From contig CAKMXJ010000011.1 of NCBI GenBank assembly GCA_928724745.1, forward strand, positions 372,001 through 436,000: 64,000 nucleotides of DNA. The letters are read 5' to 3'. Below the pieces are notes generated by a model. That model ran no database searches and was not told the origin of the DNA. It was given only the letters and a program-made list of their open reading frames with translations. Below are positions 19,465-28,919 of the stretch, in pieces (position 1 is the stretch's first letter; each line of letters begins with the position of its first letter). This DNA comes from Anthracocystis setariae (Eukaryota; Basidiomycota; Ustilaginomycetes; Ustilaginales; Ustilaginaceae). Position numbers and translations under genes: made by a program.

Positions 19465-22400
19465 ATGTCACGATCCTCCAAAGGTAAAGGTCGCTCGGCC
19501 AAGTCGACCGTCGTCCGAGTCCAGTATGACGCAACACTCAAGTCATCGCTCGTACACCTACCCATGTGCTTGTATGCTCCTCTGGTCGACCTTTCCGTGC
19601 CGCCCCAATCCCTCGTTGTCGAGATCGATGCTTCCCCCACCTCGGCTGGTGCCATCCCTTACTACGCAGGTTGGTCGGGTATGAGCGCTGCACCGCTTTC
19701 GGTTTCCCATTCTCTCGCACAAAACGACCTTTCGTCTAAACCATCTGCATCAGACGTTCTCAACATCTCGCCTTCCCTGGCAGCATCTTTCAGTCCACCA
19801 TTACCCGATGGTGCCACTTGCTCCGTCCGACTCCTACGCTCCCCCCCATTGCCGACCGCCACAAAAATCCATGTCACTCCACTCTCGCCAGATGATTGGG
19901 AGATCCTTAGCCTGCATGCCGAAGAGGTGGAGCTCAACATGCTTGGTCACGTCCGCGCAGCTACCACCAATCAGCTTTTGACGGTTCATGTTGGCAGAGG
20001 CGGCAACACCGTCGTTCGTTTCCGCGTCGACTCCACCACCCCCGCTACGGCTGCTGTCGACGCTGCTCAACCGGACACCGACGATGCAGCCGAGCCATCT
20101 GCGATTGCTGTCCGTCTCTCCACCGACACCGAAGTCATCATCGCTCCAAGCCTACGCAACAAGCCAGTAGACCCTTCCATGTACGAGCAACACTCCCTGC
20201 AACCCATCAACAAGACAGCTGCTAACGCTGCAGGCGCAGAAGGCGAGGTACAGGCATTGAAACATTCAATACCTAAGCTTCTCTGGCGTGTGCTGCCGCA
20301 GGAATTTGTCCATGGACTCGACCTCTCGAGCCTTTCCTCTGGCGTAGGCGTCGTGTCTTCTGCCTCTTCCGTTGGCTACACCCAGTTGCAGCAAATCTAC
20401 CCGGATGGCCGCCTATCCGTCACCAAGGTCTCATGTCCTACCAACAACAGCGCATCAGACATGTCTTCGGCCGGCCGCGAAAAGAATGCCACCTCATCAG
20501 CCTCGAACGGTCTCGACGGTTTCGCCAATGATGCAACTGGCCCAGCAGATGGTTTGCCGGTGCGCCCCACCGCAAGCGCAAGATTCGCCAATATAGATGA
20601 TCTTCCTGGCGTCAGCCAACATGCTCACATACCCTGTCCAGAACGACATGTTATCATAGGAGCCAATCTCCGCGAACAGCTCGGCATTCAGGACTACGAT
20701 CTCGTGCGATTCGGTGCCCCACCTCCTGGATTCAGCAACTCAGCCCCGCCAAAAGTGACTGCCACTCACGCTTCGTCATCTGACGCCGTTTCCAACAAGG
20801 TCACCGACACCGAGCTCGCTGGCGTAGATCACATTGTTCAAGATGCCAGAGACGCCATCTCCGGCTGCTTCCGTGCTCGAGCTCTCGAGTCCTCCAACAA
20901 CGCTGCCATCGCCAAACCGTTCCAAGGCTCTTCTTGCATGCTTCTCACCGGTGGACCCGGATCGGGCAAGACTGTCATCGCTAAACAGCTTGCGGCCGAC
21001 CTGTCCTGTGATTATCGCCTCTGCATCGCAACGACCTATCACGACTGCTCGCCCTACTCTGAAGAACGCGTTCCTGTCCTCCGCGCGAGGTTCTCCGATT
21101 GGCTGAACGAGGCTGCCTGGAAAGCCCCCAGCCTGCTCATCCTCGACAATATCGATCGAATCGTTCCGGCAGAGATGGAGCATGTCGACTCACAGAGATC
21201 GCGACAGTTGGCAGAAGCGTTTGTCGCCAGGGTGAGGGACTGTGTCAAGCATTTCGGCGTCTTTGTCGTAGCCACCGCACAAGCAAACACGAGCATCCAC
21301 AGCTTGCTCAACTCGAGCCATCTGTGGCTCGACAATCTGCAGTTGAAGCCGCCAGGCAAGGAAGGTAGAAGAGAGATTCTGGCCCACTTGGTCAAGAAAA
21401 AGATCAGCAATGCTGCGGGCATTCAGAAGGATTCCAACGGTGCGGTGGTGGCTATCAACGGTGATGCGTCTGGGCTGGCGTCCGATCTCAACTTTGTCAC
21501 GCTAGCCACCCAGACCGAGGGATATCTACCCGCAGATCTGCGCGACCTGGTCGAGAGGGCTACTCATCAGGCTGCGATCCGTGCGGCAGGCGCATCAAAT
21601 GCCGATTCAGCCACCCGACCTGGCGTGAACGGTATCACTGTCAACGGTGTCGACGCAGGCGCTGCTAATGGTTTCGCGCGCCACGAAGCAGAAAAGGGCT
21701 TTTCGATCAACATGGATGATTTCGCTCGAGCACAGGAGGGATTCACGCCGCTCTCGCTTCGCGACGTGAAGCTGGAGAAGTCGTCGGTAGCATGGTCCGA
21801 CATTGGTGGTCTGGTTGAGACGCGCCGTGTCCTACGCGAGACGCTCGAGTGGCCCACCAAGTATGCGGCCATCTTTGCATCGTGCCCGTTGCGTCTGCGA
21901 TCGGGACTTTTGCTGTACGGCTACCCGGGTTGCGGCAAGACTCTGCTTGCTTCTGCGGTTGCCAAAGAATGCGGTCTCAACTTTATTAGCGTCAAAGGAC
22001 CCGAGATTCTCAACAAGTACATTGGTGCGTCGGAAAAGTCGGTTCGAGATCTGTTTGATCGTGCACAGGCTGCCAAGCCTTGTGTGCTGTTTTTCGATGA
22101 GTTCGATTCGATCGCTCCCAAGCGTGGGCACGATAGCACGGGGGTTACGGATCGAGTGGTCAATCAGATGCTGACGCAGATGGACGGTGCCGAGGGTTTG
22201 GATGGGGTGTATGTGCTCGCTGCAACGAGTCGACCTGATCTGATCGATTCGGCGCTGCTTCGACCCGGTCGCTTGGACAAGTCGTTGCTCTGCGATATGC
22301 CGACGCAGGAGGACCGAGTGGATATCATGAAGGCGATTGCGAGCAAGATGCACCTGCATCCGGAGGTGGATTTGGAAAAATGGGCCGCCAGGACGCAAGG

Positions 22401-22944
22401 GTTCTCGGGTGCCGATTTGCAAGCGTTGCTGTACAATGCACATCTGGAAGCGATTCACGAGTCGATCAGTGCGGCCACTGAAGAGAAGGAGGCGGCTGGC
22501 AAGAAGGACAAGGACGATGCAGCTGTCGATGGCGCGCTCAAGTTCACGACGATTGGCGGTCAAGGTAAAAAGACGCTCAGTGGCGCTGAAAAGCAGGCGC
22601 TGGTTCGAAAGCTCGAGCTGGTCCTCAAGAACACGCAATCACAATTGTCAAACAACAAAGCAGTCAGGGGGGGCAGAATCCTCCCACCGCATCTCATGTC
22701 AGCGCCGAATGGGGTGGCTCATGACGGTGGGGTAGTTGGCGATGCAACAAGGAAGCGTACGAACAAGACGTTGGTGATGGAGGCGCATCTTGAGACGTCG
22801 ATCAAGAGCACAAGGCCAAGTGTGCCGTTCGAGGAGCAGCGAAGGTTGCGAGGCATCTATCGAACGTTTGCTGGGGACAGGGATGGGAATTTTCCCGATG
22901 GCGAGGCTAGCAATCAGATCGGAGCTCGGAGCAGCTTGATGTAG
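19465..22944 (+). CDS. PEX1: Peroxisome biogenesis AAA ATPase Pex1
   Basis: With Pex6 it forms the hexamer that pulls ubiquitinated Pex5 out of the peroxisomal membrane. The 1159-residue protein has a PEX1 N-domain (double-psi barrel, about residues 15-210, for example SSLVHLPMCLYAPLVDL and DDWEILSLHAEEVELNML), a Ser/Ala-rich linker, D1 with Walker A GGPGSGKT (Lys502) and a degenerate Walker B (LLILDNID, Asn in place of the catalytic Glu), and D2 with Walker A GYPGCGKT (Lys825), intact Walker B VLFFDEFDSIAPKRG and the second region of homology ATSRPDLIDSALLRPGRLD. A weak D1 and active D2 are known for Pex1. The C-terminal extension is charged. ATG 19465 is directly followed by the expected N-domain. 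No intron. Confidence 0.95.
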   Translation: MSRSSKGKGRSAKSTVVRVQYDATLKSSLVHLPMCLYAPLVDLSVPPQSLVVEIDASPTSAGAIPYYAGWSGMSAAPLSVSHSLAQNDLSSKPSASDVLNISPSLAASFSPPLPDGATCSVRLLRSPPLPTATKIHVTPLSPDDWEILSLHAEEVELNMLGHVRAATTNQLLTVHVGRGGNTVVRFRVDSTTPATAAVDAAQPDTDDAAEPSAIAVRLSTDTEVIIAPSLRNKPVDPSMYEQHSLQPINKTAANAAGAEGEVQALKHSIPKLLWRVLPQEFVHGLDLSSLSSGVGVVSSASSVGYTQLQQIYPDGRLSVTKVSCPTNNSASDMSSAGREKNATSSASNGLDGFANDATGPADGLPVRPTASARFANIDDLPGVSQHAHIPCPERHVIIGANLREQLGIQDYDLVRFGAPPPGFSNSAPPKVTATHASSSDAVSNKVTDTELAGVDHIVQDARDAISGCFRARALESSNNAAIAKPFQGSSCMLLTGGPGSGKTVIAKQLAADLSCDYRLCIATTYHDCSPYSEERVPVLRARFSDWLNEAAWKAPSLLILDNIDRIVPAEMEHVDSQRSRQLAEAFVARVRDCVKHFGVFVVATAQANTSIHSLLNSSHLWLDNLQLKPPGKEGRREILAHLVKKKISNAAGIQKDSNGAVVAINGDASGLASDLNFVTLATQTEGYLPADLRDLVERATHQAAIRAAGASNADSATRPGVNGITVNGVDAGAANGFARHEAEKGFSINMDDFARAQEGFTPLSLRDVKLEKSSVAWSDIGGLVETRRVLRETLEWPTKYAAIFASCPLRLRSGLLLYGYPGCGKTLLASAVAKECGLNFISVKGPEILNKYIGASEKSVRDLFDRAQAAKPCVLFFDEFDSIAPKRGHDSTGVTDRVVNQMLTQMDGAEGLDGVYVLAATSRPDLIDSALLRPGRLDKSLLCDMPTQEDRVDIMKAIASKMHLHPEVDLEKWAARTQGFSGADLQALLYNAHLEAIHESISAATEEKEAAGKKDKDDAAVDGALKFTTIGGQGKKTLSGAEKQALVRKLELVLKNTQSQLSNNKAVRGGRILPPHLMSAPNGVAHDGGVVGDATRKRTNKTLVMEAHLETSIKSTRPSVPFEEQRRLRGIYRTFAGDRDGNFPDGEASNQIGARSSLM

Positions 22945-23526
22945 GTATGATCATATCAATAGATACAATAATCACTGGAAGTACATCGCAAAGAGGCTGT
23001 GTAAGATCGTGGCAAGACTGCGGAGGCCTTGGTAATGGACGGACCCTGGATAGGGGGTGGCATGTGATGAAGGCGGGTGTGTTGATCTCACTTGACCAGG
23101 CTAATGTTGCTGGCTTGGAGGATCTGTCAGATGCGTCCGCAATGAATGAGTTGACAAGGTCGAGGGGTGTTGCGATTCCGATCTTGAGTTGGAAGGGCTT
23201 TTGAGGAGGTGAGGCAGCGGTACTACTGTAACCAGCTTGAACTCGGCTTGCCCACATCTTTTAAACAGAGATGTCGTATCCTTTGCTCTAACAATATTGT
23301 GTACAACAATCCTCCACTTTTTTCGAGGGTCCAGACATGCACGGATGCATCTGCATCACTGGCACAATCACGATCCCTCGCTTCACTACTCTCTACTCAC
23401 CACTCCACCTTCATCCAATATCCGACTGTGCAGCAGCTCGTCTGCTCAGAGCTTAATCTCGGCTAGGCTCATCCTGTAAAAAGCCATGGCCGAGAGCGTA
23501 TCTAGCATCACCCCAACTTGGTCCAC
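22945..23526. other. Intergenic region with a 14-codon upstream ORF (23486-23530)
   Basis: 582 bp between PEX1 and the PX gene. An ATG in a strong context (GCCATGG, 23484-23489) opens a 14-codon ORF whose TGA (23528-23530) overlaps the ATG of the PX gene (23527-23529). Open frames on both strands at 22907-23257 have no recognisable features. Confidence 0.5.
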
Positions 23527-25686
23527 ATGATGGATGCACAACTTGCCAACGAGCTTCGCGAGGCCACCAACCAGCTCCTCGACCTTGGACCTTTGCAACC
23601 CGCCGCCTCGTCATCATCCAACCAGATTCCTTCGTCACATCTTCAACAAAGGAGCCAGCAGTCCACACAGTCCGTCGTCATCCCTCCGAAGCCTACGCTC
23701 GCCTCTTTCTCGTCCAGTTCGAAACTAGAAGTGCTTCATAGTCCAACCGATGTTCGGCCTTGGCAGTGGCCTGCACCAAAAGCGAATGGAAAGCAACGCG
23801 ATACTGATCCGAGATCACCCGCAGGGAATGGTCTGGTCACGCCCATCAAGCTTGACTTTGGCGACAGCCTCGAGAATGACGTGGATGACAACCTTCCAGA
23901 AAGAGGCTTGTCCAGTAGGATTGAATCCGTCAAGGCGGCCACGTCCAAGATCCTCACGGCGGATCAAGCCGATTCAATCACAGCGGTGTCGGCAGTAAGT
24001 CAAGATGTCGATCATAGAGCAGCATCTCCCGGAAAGCTTCGCGCGCGCACGCCCATGGATGACATCTACATCAACCAGTATGGTGAAAGGGTTGTCAACG
24101 GCAAAGTTGTAGGCCGAATCCTTGGCGGAAGACCACGCCCAGCTTCTCGAAATGCAGACACACCTCACACCTCCACCGACAATACACTTTCGCGAACGTC
24201 CACCCTTTCTTTAGCGCGACCTTCTGCTTCTGGTTCGACACAGCCTGCATCTGTGCAGGTCCCTCCCAGCACAGACACAACCAGTCCGCCGGCATTCTTT
24301 CTCGAGTCCTTCCCAGATGCATTCGCCCCCGCTCCTTCATCTGCACCGGCTATCGCCTGCCAATCCTCACCGCCAAAGCCAAACAAGGAAAGGAGATCTT
24401 CCAAGGGACGTCCTCCATCCATTCTCAGGGCACCGCGTGCTGTCGCAGGTGCTCTAACATTGGCCCACTCGGACGATGTCGATGACCCGCCAATCCTCCA
24501 TGATGCTAGCTTCACCACCGCCTCCGACTTTGGCTCCCCCTCCTCTTCCACTTCTCGCCAATTTTCTCCGCCGCACATCAAAACCGTACGATCGGTCTCG
24601 AGCTCGTCCAGAAGGACAGCAGATACAGAGCATGAGATACGACTTCAGGGACTAGCCCTCCACAATGTAGACGCAGACCATCTGTCGCCGAACGAGGGTG
24701 CAACGACAACAGATAGTACCAGGTCAAAGTTTGAGCTTCCATTACTCCGGCGACCAACACCTACCGTAGGATTGACGCAAGCCAAAATCGACCTGGTCGT
24801 ACTGCATGGAAACAGGCGGCAAGCAAGGGCAAGTGGACTTACAAACTCCAACAGTGACGATGGCAGCAAGGCGAGCTCCAAGTATGCATCTCCCGCCGTC
24901 TCTCCTCCATGCGCAAATCAGGCTTTGCCTTCACCTCCCGCCTCCTTCTTCAGTGCTCAGACGGTAGCACAACCAGCACAAGACTCGAAGTCTGACAAGG
25001 ATGGTGGCAACTCGCTGCAATTGCCCGACTTTGCCAAACACGGATCTGTGTCTGAGCCGTCCAGTCCACTCATGTCCCCGAGTCGGCCATCGCGTCATCA
25101 TTCTGAGGCGGAAACTTGCACGCAAACTCGCGCTTCTCAAAAGGATGAAGAGCAGGATGACGATCATGCCTCACTCGAATCTTCACCCTCCTCTCTGATT
25201 TCGCTGCCGGTCTCAACGCTTACCAGCTCGTCGCGAACCCCATCGAGCACTTCGCTGGAACGTCGACGATCTACTTGTTCGGTTTACTCGCACCATCGAC
25301 GACGCTCGTCCACGAATCACTCGTTGTCATCGTCACTGTTTGCGCGCGAGGTGTATATTCGGAATTGGTCGATCATCGGCTCGCAAGCTCGAGGCTGGGT
25401 GGTGTACGAGCTGCGCATCGTCACCAAGCAGGGCACCGTGATCACGGCGCACAAACGCTTCTCGTCTTTTGTCAAATTGCGTCAGGCGTTGAAGCAGGAA
25501 TCACGCGACCAAGCCAAATGGCTGCCCGAATTGCCCAGCAAGAGTACAGGCCTGCTGAGCAAGTACGATGCAAAATATTTGGAGAAGAGGAGGAGAGCGC
25601 TTCAGAGGTGGCTCGAGGTGGTTTGTCTAGATAAGGTTTGGGGTGCCAGTGAGGCGTTGAGGGAATGGATTTTGGCCAGCGATTAG
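23527..25686 (+). CDS. PX-domain protein with long disordered N-terminus
   Basis: A 719-residue protein from ATG 23527 (a second ATG follows at 23530). About 600 N-terminal residues are low complexity, rich in Ser, Pro, Thr and Asp, with a short conserved-looking element MDDIYINQYGERVVNGKVVG near 180. The C-terminal 110 residues form a PX domain: VYIRNWSIIGS, WVVYELRIVT, ITAHKRFSSFVKLRQAL, LPELPSKSTG, then YLEKRRRALQRWLEVV. The basic pocket residues (Arg in KRFSSF, the RRR motif) suggest binding to phosphatidylinositol 3-phosphate on endosomes. The domain-at-the-end layout recalls yeast Ypt35, but the long extension does not, so I give no name. A short upstream ORF overlaps its start. Confidence 0.85.
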   Translation: MMDAQLANELREATNQLLDLGPLQPAASSSSNQIPSSHLQQRSQQSTQSVVIPPKPTLASFSSSSKLEVLHSPTDVRPWQWPAPKANGKQRDTDPRSPAGNGLVTPIKLDFGDSLENDVDDNLPERGLSSRIESVKAATSKILTADQADSITAVSAVSQDVDHRAASPGKLRARTPMDDIYINQYGERVVNGKVVGRILGGRPRPASRNADTPHTSTDNTLSRTSTLSLARPSASGSTQPASVQVPPSTDTTSPPAFFLESFPDAFAPAPSSAPAIACQSSPPKPNKERRSSKGRPPSILRAPRAVAGALTLAHSDDVDDPPILHDASFTTASDFGSPSSSTSRQFSPPHIKTVRSVSSSSRRTADTEHEIRLQGLALHNVDADHLSPNEGATTTDSTRSKFELPLLRRPTPTVGLTQAKIDLVVLHGNRRQARASGLTNSNSDDGSKASSKYASPAVSPPCANQALPSPPASFFSAQTVAQPAQDSKSDKDGGNSLQLPDFAKHGSVSEPSSPLMSPSRPSRHHSEAETCTQTRASQKDEEQDDDHASLESSPSSLISLPVSTLTSSSRTPSSTSLERRRSTCSVYSHHRRRSSTNHSLSSSLFAREVYIRNWSIIGSQARGWVVYELRIVTKQGTVITAHKRFSSFVKLRQALKQESRDQAKWLPELPSKSTGLLSKYDAKYLEKRRRALQRWLEVVCLDKVWGASEALREWILASD

Positions 25687-25859
25687 CATTCCGTATACCC
25701 GTCAAAGAAGAAGAAAACAAAAAACCCCCCCGTAGAATGCGCTTGGTCGATCACGGCAGTAGACTGTGCTCATGGGTGAAACGCTTGGACGATGAAAAGG
25801 ATCGAGTCGAGGAACGCGATTGCTATTGCCAAGTGTTTGGACAAAGTCGTGAGACGATT

Positions 25860-26491
25860 TACTCGTCATCGGCCGGAGGTGCAGCTGGAGGGTTTCTGAG
25901 CAACGAGTCGTTCCTTGTCTTTCCTCGCAATTCCCATCGGTCCTGCAACAAGCGACATCGAGCGAGAGAGGCGTGTAGTATGTCAGCATTACTTTGCAGT
26001 GGAATAGTGCATGGGCTGGCTGGCTGGGGAGGGACACTTACATCGGTGTACTGGGCTGCGTAGTAGGTGAGGACGGGAACGGCGAGACCCAAGAGGAAGA
26101 TGCTACGCGCTTTTGAGGATGTCACACGGAAGCGTTGGTACATGGTCGAGTGCTGAGAATTTGAGATAGAGACGAGTCGAAAAGAGGGGGATGAGTGGTC
26201 AGTAAGGACGTCGGGTTTGAGGATAGGGCAGGGGTGGGTTGGAAGGGACTTACCATGTTCTGCCATCGGTCGATAGCCGGATCGGCCTTGTATGGGTCTG
26301 TAGCACGTAGTCATGATGCCGCAATCATGCAACAGCGGGTCAGTACTGATCGTTACTCGCCTGATGTGCGCACCAGGCCATCAGAAATCGTCTTGTCGGT
26401 AATGATCCCTCCTCCGATTCAACCAAGTTCCAACGTAGAGCCTTGCACTTGTCCCTAATGTTCGCTACTTACGGTATTCTCCGCCAGCCAT
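25860..26491 (-). CDS. NADH-ubiquinone oxidoreductase B15-type accessory subunit (NDUFB4-like), four exons
   Basis: Assembled by hand from four exons: 26473-26491, 26254-26297, 26042-26152 and 25860-25943. All three donors read GTAAGT; acceptors are TACAG, CTCAG and TGCAG. The phases fit and give 85 residues: an MAGGEY start, ADPAIDRWQNM, one membrane segment (SIFLLGLAVPVLTYYAA), then YTDDRWELRGKTRNDSLL and a proline/acidic tail. This matches the fungal NDUFB4/B15 pattern (DPA-ERW, one TM, Y-TDG-W-RGKRR), an accessory subunit in the complex I membrane arm. Exon 1 codes for only six residues and a base. The gene ends convergently with the PX gene and is divergent from SNRNP27. Small size and divergent family leave some doubt about the name, less about the gene. 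Confidence 0.8.
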
Positions 26492-26848
26492 TTTGACGCT
26501 AGTATCTCTGAGCTATCTCCTTAATCTGTGTCAAAGTTGGTGTACTGCAAAATGCTGTTCCTCCAATAAGAGCTGGTTGATGTTGGTAGAGGTGTCTGAG
26601 ATGATGGTGTTATTGTAGTGCCTGTCAGTAAATTGGATAGAAACGTTGAATATCGGCTGAACGCGCTCGGATCCGTCCGTTTCCCACTTCACTTTTATCG
26701 CGCGATAGAACCTCCCCATCTCTACCTGATGCCTCCACACTCGACCGTACTTTTTTTTTTTTTCCAGTTTAGACCCTTGCTAGGCAACTTGTCTGCCACT
26801 CTTCTTCCTCCTACCACTTGACAGCAGCAACGAGGCCAAGGCGCAAGA
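26492..26848. promoter_or_regulatory. Divergent promoter between the complex I subunit gene and SNRNP27
   Basis: 357 bp. It has an AT-rich centre (26530-26640) and a run of 13-14 T ending TTCCAG at about 26751-26767, upstream of the SNRNP27 ATG. No gene seen. Confidence 0.4.
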
Positions 26849-27424
26849 ATGAGCGAACGAAGACCACCACCACCGCGACCTTACCGGGACTATGATGATG
26901 ATCGTCGTGGCTCTTCGTACGATCGTAGAGCTGGTTCATCGCGCGATTCTCGCCGACGCACTCCCAGCCCAGGCTACGCTCGTTCCAGTCGATACGACGA
27001 CCCTCGCGATTGGAGGCGAAACGATCGCAACCCCCCACCACCTCGCACAGAAATCCGCTACACTACCTCCAGAGTCACAGACGACTACACATCAAGACAC
27101 AGAAATCGCGACCAACCCCATCCCCTACCCCCACCACCTCCTGCTAACAGTTCCAATCACATCCACCCTCCCCCCTCCCCACCCTCAAACCCAGATCCCC
27201 AACAACACCACACCACCACCACCGCCAACAATGACGATCAAGAAGAAGGCGAAGACGAAGATGCTATGGCAGCCATGATGGGCTTTGGCGGCTTCGGAAC
27301 AACGAAAGGCAAAAAAGTCGCAGGCAACACCGCCGGCACCGCCGAAATCAAAAAGGAACGCACTTGGCGACAGTACATGAACCGCAAAGGCGGCTTCAAC
27401 CGTCCCCTCGACAAGATCAAATGA
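26849..27424 (+). CDS. SNRNP27: U4/U6.U5 tri-snRNP 27 kDa protein (SNRNP27)
   Basis: A spliceosome component that helps position the U6 ACAGA box and the 5' splice site at the B complex. The 191-residue protein has an Arg/Ser/Asp-rich N-terminus with RRTPSPGY and SRYDDPRDW, a long Pro/Asn/His low-complexity middle, an acidic patch (DDQEEGEDEDAMAAMM), and the conserved C-terminal domain: MGFGGFGTTKGKKVAGN, then KKERTWRQYMNRKGGFNRPL. The last 55 residues are nearly diagnostic. Length is close to the human protein (155) plus the low-complexity insert. The first ATG of the frame is used. It ends 109 bp from the convergent end of TYR1. Confidence 0.93.
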   Translation: MSERRPPPPRPYRDYDDDRRGSSYDRRAGSSRDSRRRTPSPGYARSSRYDDPRDWRRNDRNPPPPRTEIRYTTSRVTDDYTSRHRNRDQPHPLPPPPPANSSNHIHPPPSPPSNPDPQQHHTTTTANNDDQEEGEDEDAMAAMMGFGGFGTTKGKKVAGNTAGTAEIKKERTWRQYMNRKGGFNRPLDKIK

Positions 27425-27533
27425 TTCCCTCATTCTCGACCTCACTACACTATACCACATTTATACCTGCCAATACCAATCAAACCTGCTTTCAACTGTC
27501 CTTCTGATTCCACGCCTTTCGCCTGTGAGAGAC

Positions 27534-28919
27534 CTAATTTGCTAAAACGACCTTCAACATCTCAGCGCCGACGGCTCCGGCCTCCTGAAAGCGATGCTCG
27601 AAAAAGCTCCTCGTCTCCTCGAATCTGCGCTGGTAGCTGTCAAAGTTGCCAAACTGCACAGCCTGCGCCCATCCGCGCGAGGCGATCACAAACTCTGTAT
27701 CGTCCGGTCGGAAGCTGTGGTCCTTGGCTGCTGCATGGCACGCCTGTCGCAATCGCTCCGGTGAGCGGAACAGATACTCGCACACACCGATCCAGATCCT
27801 GAAAATCGGAGTCGCCGCCAGATCGAGATGATCGTAAGGATTGATGCCCAGCACACTCCAGCAATCTACAATCGCTAGCAGCGACAGATGCGAATTGGCG
27901 GGCGGTTGCGAACGGGTAGCGCCAAGCTGTTCCGCTTCGCCACTAGGAGAGGAAGCTTGTTGAGCAGCCAATCGAAATCGGTCGAGCAGCTTGTCCGACA
28001 TAAGAATGGGTTTACGTTCCACTTTGGTACCGCTTCGCGAGATAATGGTGTTGCTCTCTTCATCCTTCTCCCAGCCAAACACCTTCTTTCTGGCTGCGAA
28101 CACGCGCTCCATCAACTCCTCCTCCCGTTCGGCCACCATGAGCTTAAACAAGTCAGTGCTACTTTGCGCAAACTGCGTCACTTGAGTCTTGGCGGCAGGG
28201 TTGAGCAGAGCGAGACCAGCGTAAACGTGCCACTTGGCCGAGTAGATCCTCAGGCAGATGTTGACCTTGACCGTTTCAATCCCGCCCACCCATCGCACCG
28301 CTTCCCATGGATACTGGTTTGAGCACGCCCATGCGGTACCCATAGATAAGAAGGCGGCATGGGTGACCGCCTGCGTGTTAGCCGTGACGGTATCGTGCTC
28401 TTCGTACGTTAGATAAACAAAGTTGGATTTGAAACAAGACATGATCCTCTCGACCAAGCGCATCTTCTCGTCCGGTGCGCGATACTGGATCAAAATGAGC
28501 GGTTGTCCCGTAGGATCCACTTTGGGCCCGTGCATCGAGTGACACGAGATGATATCAAGATCTTGCGGAAGGTGTTTGTCGAAAGCCGCTTTCTCTGGCG
28601 CTTTGACCGAGGTCTGACCAGCTACGATGGCGCCGATCTTGGTGGAAGAGCCGTACTGCTCGACGACTTGGTCGATATAGGCAGCCTCCACCGAATAGAT
28701 AATAAAGTCACTGCGCCGCGAGACGAGGTGACCATCCTTGAGAACGTTGAGTCCAGATCCTTCGAATTCCTTGCGCAAGTTTTGGTAGTTTTCGGGTCGG
28801 TCGCAGACGTTCACCTTCTTCCAGCCCGCATCCCGCATCTTGGTGGCGTAAAGACGGCCCATGTCGCCCATACCAATGATGCCGATCTCGACCGTATCCA
28901 TCTCTGATGTCGAGGTCAT
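27534..28919 (-). CDS. TYR1: Prephenate dehydrogenase (NADP+), tyrosine synthesis
   Basis: Oxidatively decarboxylates prephenate to 4-hydroxyphenylpyruvate, the penultimate step to tyrosine. The 461-residue protein has an N-terminal Rossmann fold with GMGDMG at 16-21, preceded by VEIGII; the substrate motif ISCHSMHGPKVDPTGQP; and TANTQAVTHAAFLSMGTAW in the helical dimer domain. The C-terminal half has further conserved blocks (LAIVDCWSVLGINPYDHLDL, then ATPIFRIWIGVCEYLF). Length matches fungal Tyr1 (440-460). No ACT domain is apparent. The start ATG sits 12 codons before the nucleotide-binding strand, as expected. No intron. Confidence 0.95.
   Translation of the reverse strand: MTSTSEMDTVEIGIIGMGDMGRLYATKMRDAGWKKVNVCDRPENYQNLRKEFEGSGLNVLKDGHLVSRRSDFIIYSVEAAYIDQVVEQYGSSTKIGAIVAGQTSVKAPEKAAFDKHLPQDLDIISCHSMHGPKVDPTGQPLILIQYRAPDEKMRLVERIMSCFKSNFVYLTYEEHDTVTANTQAVTHAAFLSMGTAWACSNQYPWEAVRWVGGIETVKVNICLRIYSAKWHVYAGLALLNPAAKTQVTQFAQSSTDLFKLMVAEREEELMERVFAARKKVFGWEKDEESNTIISRSGTKVERKPILMSDKLLDRFRLAAQQASSPSGEAEQLGATRSQPPANSHLSLLAIVDCWSVLGINPYDHLDLAATPIFRIWIGVCEYLFRSPERLRQACHAAAKDHSFRPDDTEFVIASRGWAQAVQFGNFDSYQRRFEETRSFFEHRFQEAGAVGAEMLKVVLAN

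Noticed and set aside
20941..21180. Degenerate Walker B in PEX1 D1 as a sign of a damaged gene
   Set aside because: A weak D1 site is known in Pex1, while D2 is intact and the frame is unbroken.
22907..23257. 116-codon minus-strand frame starting with ATG between PEX1 and the PX gene
   Set aside because: No recognisable motif, overlaps the PEX1 end, and an overlapping plus-strand frame is equally open.
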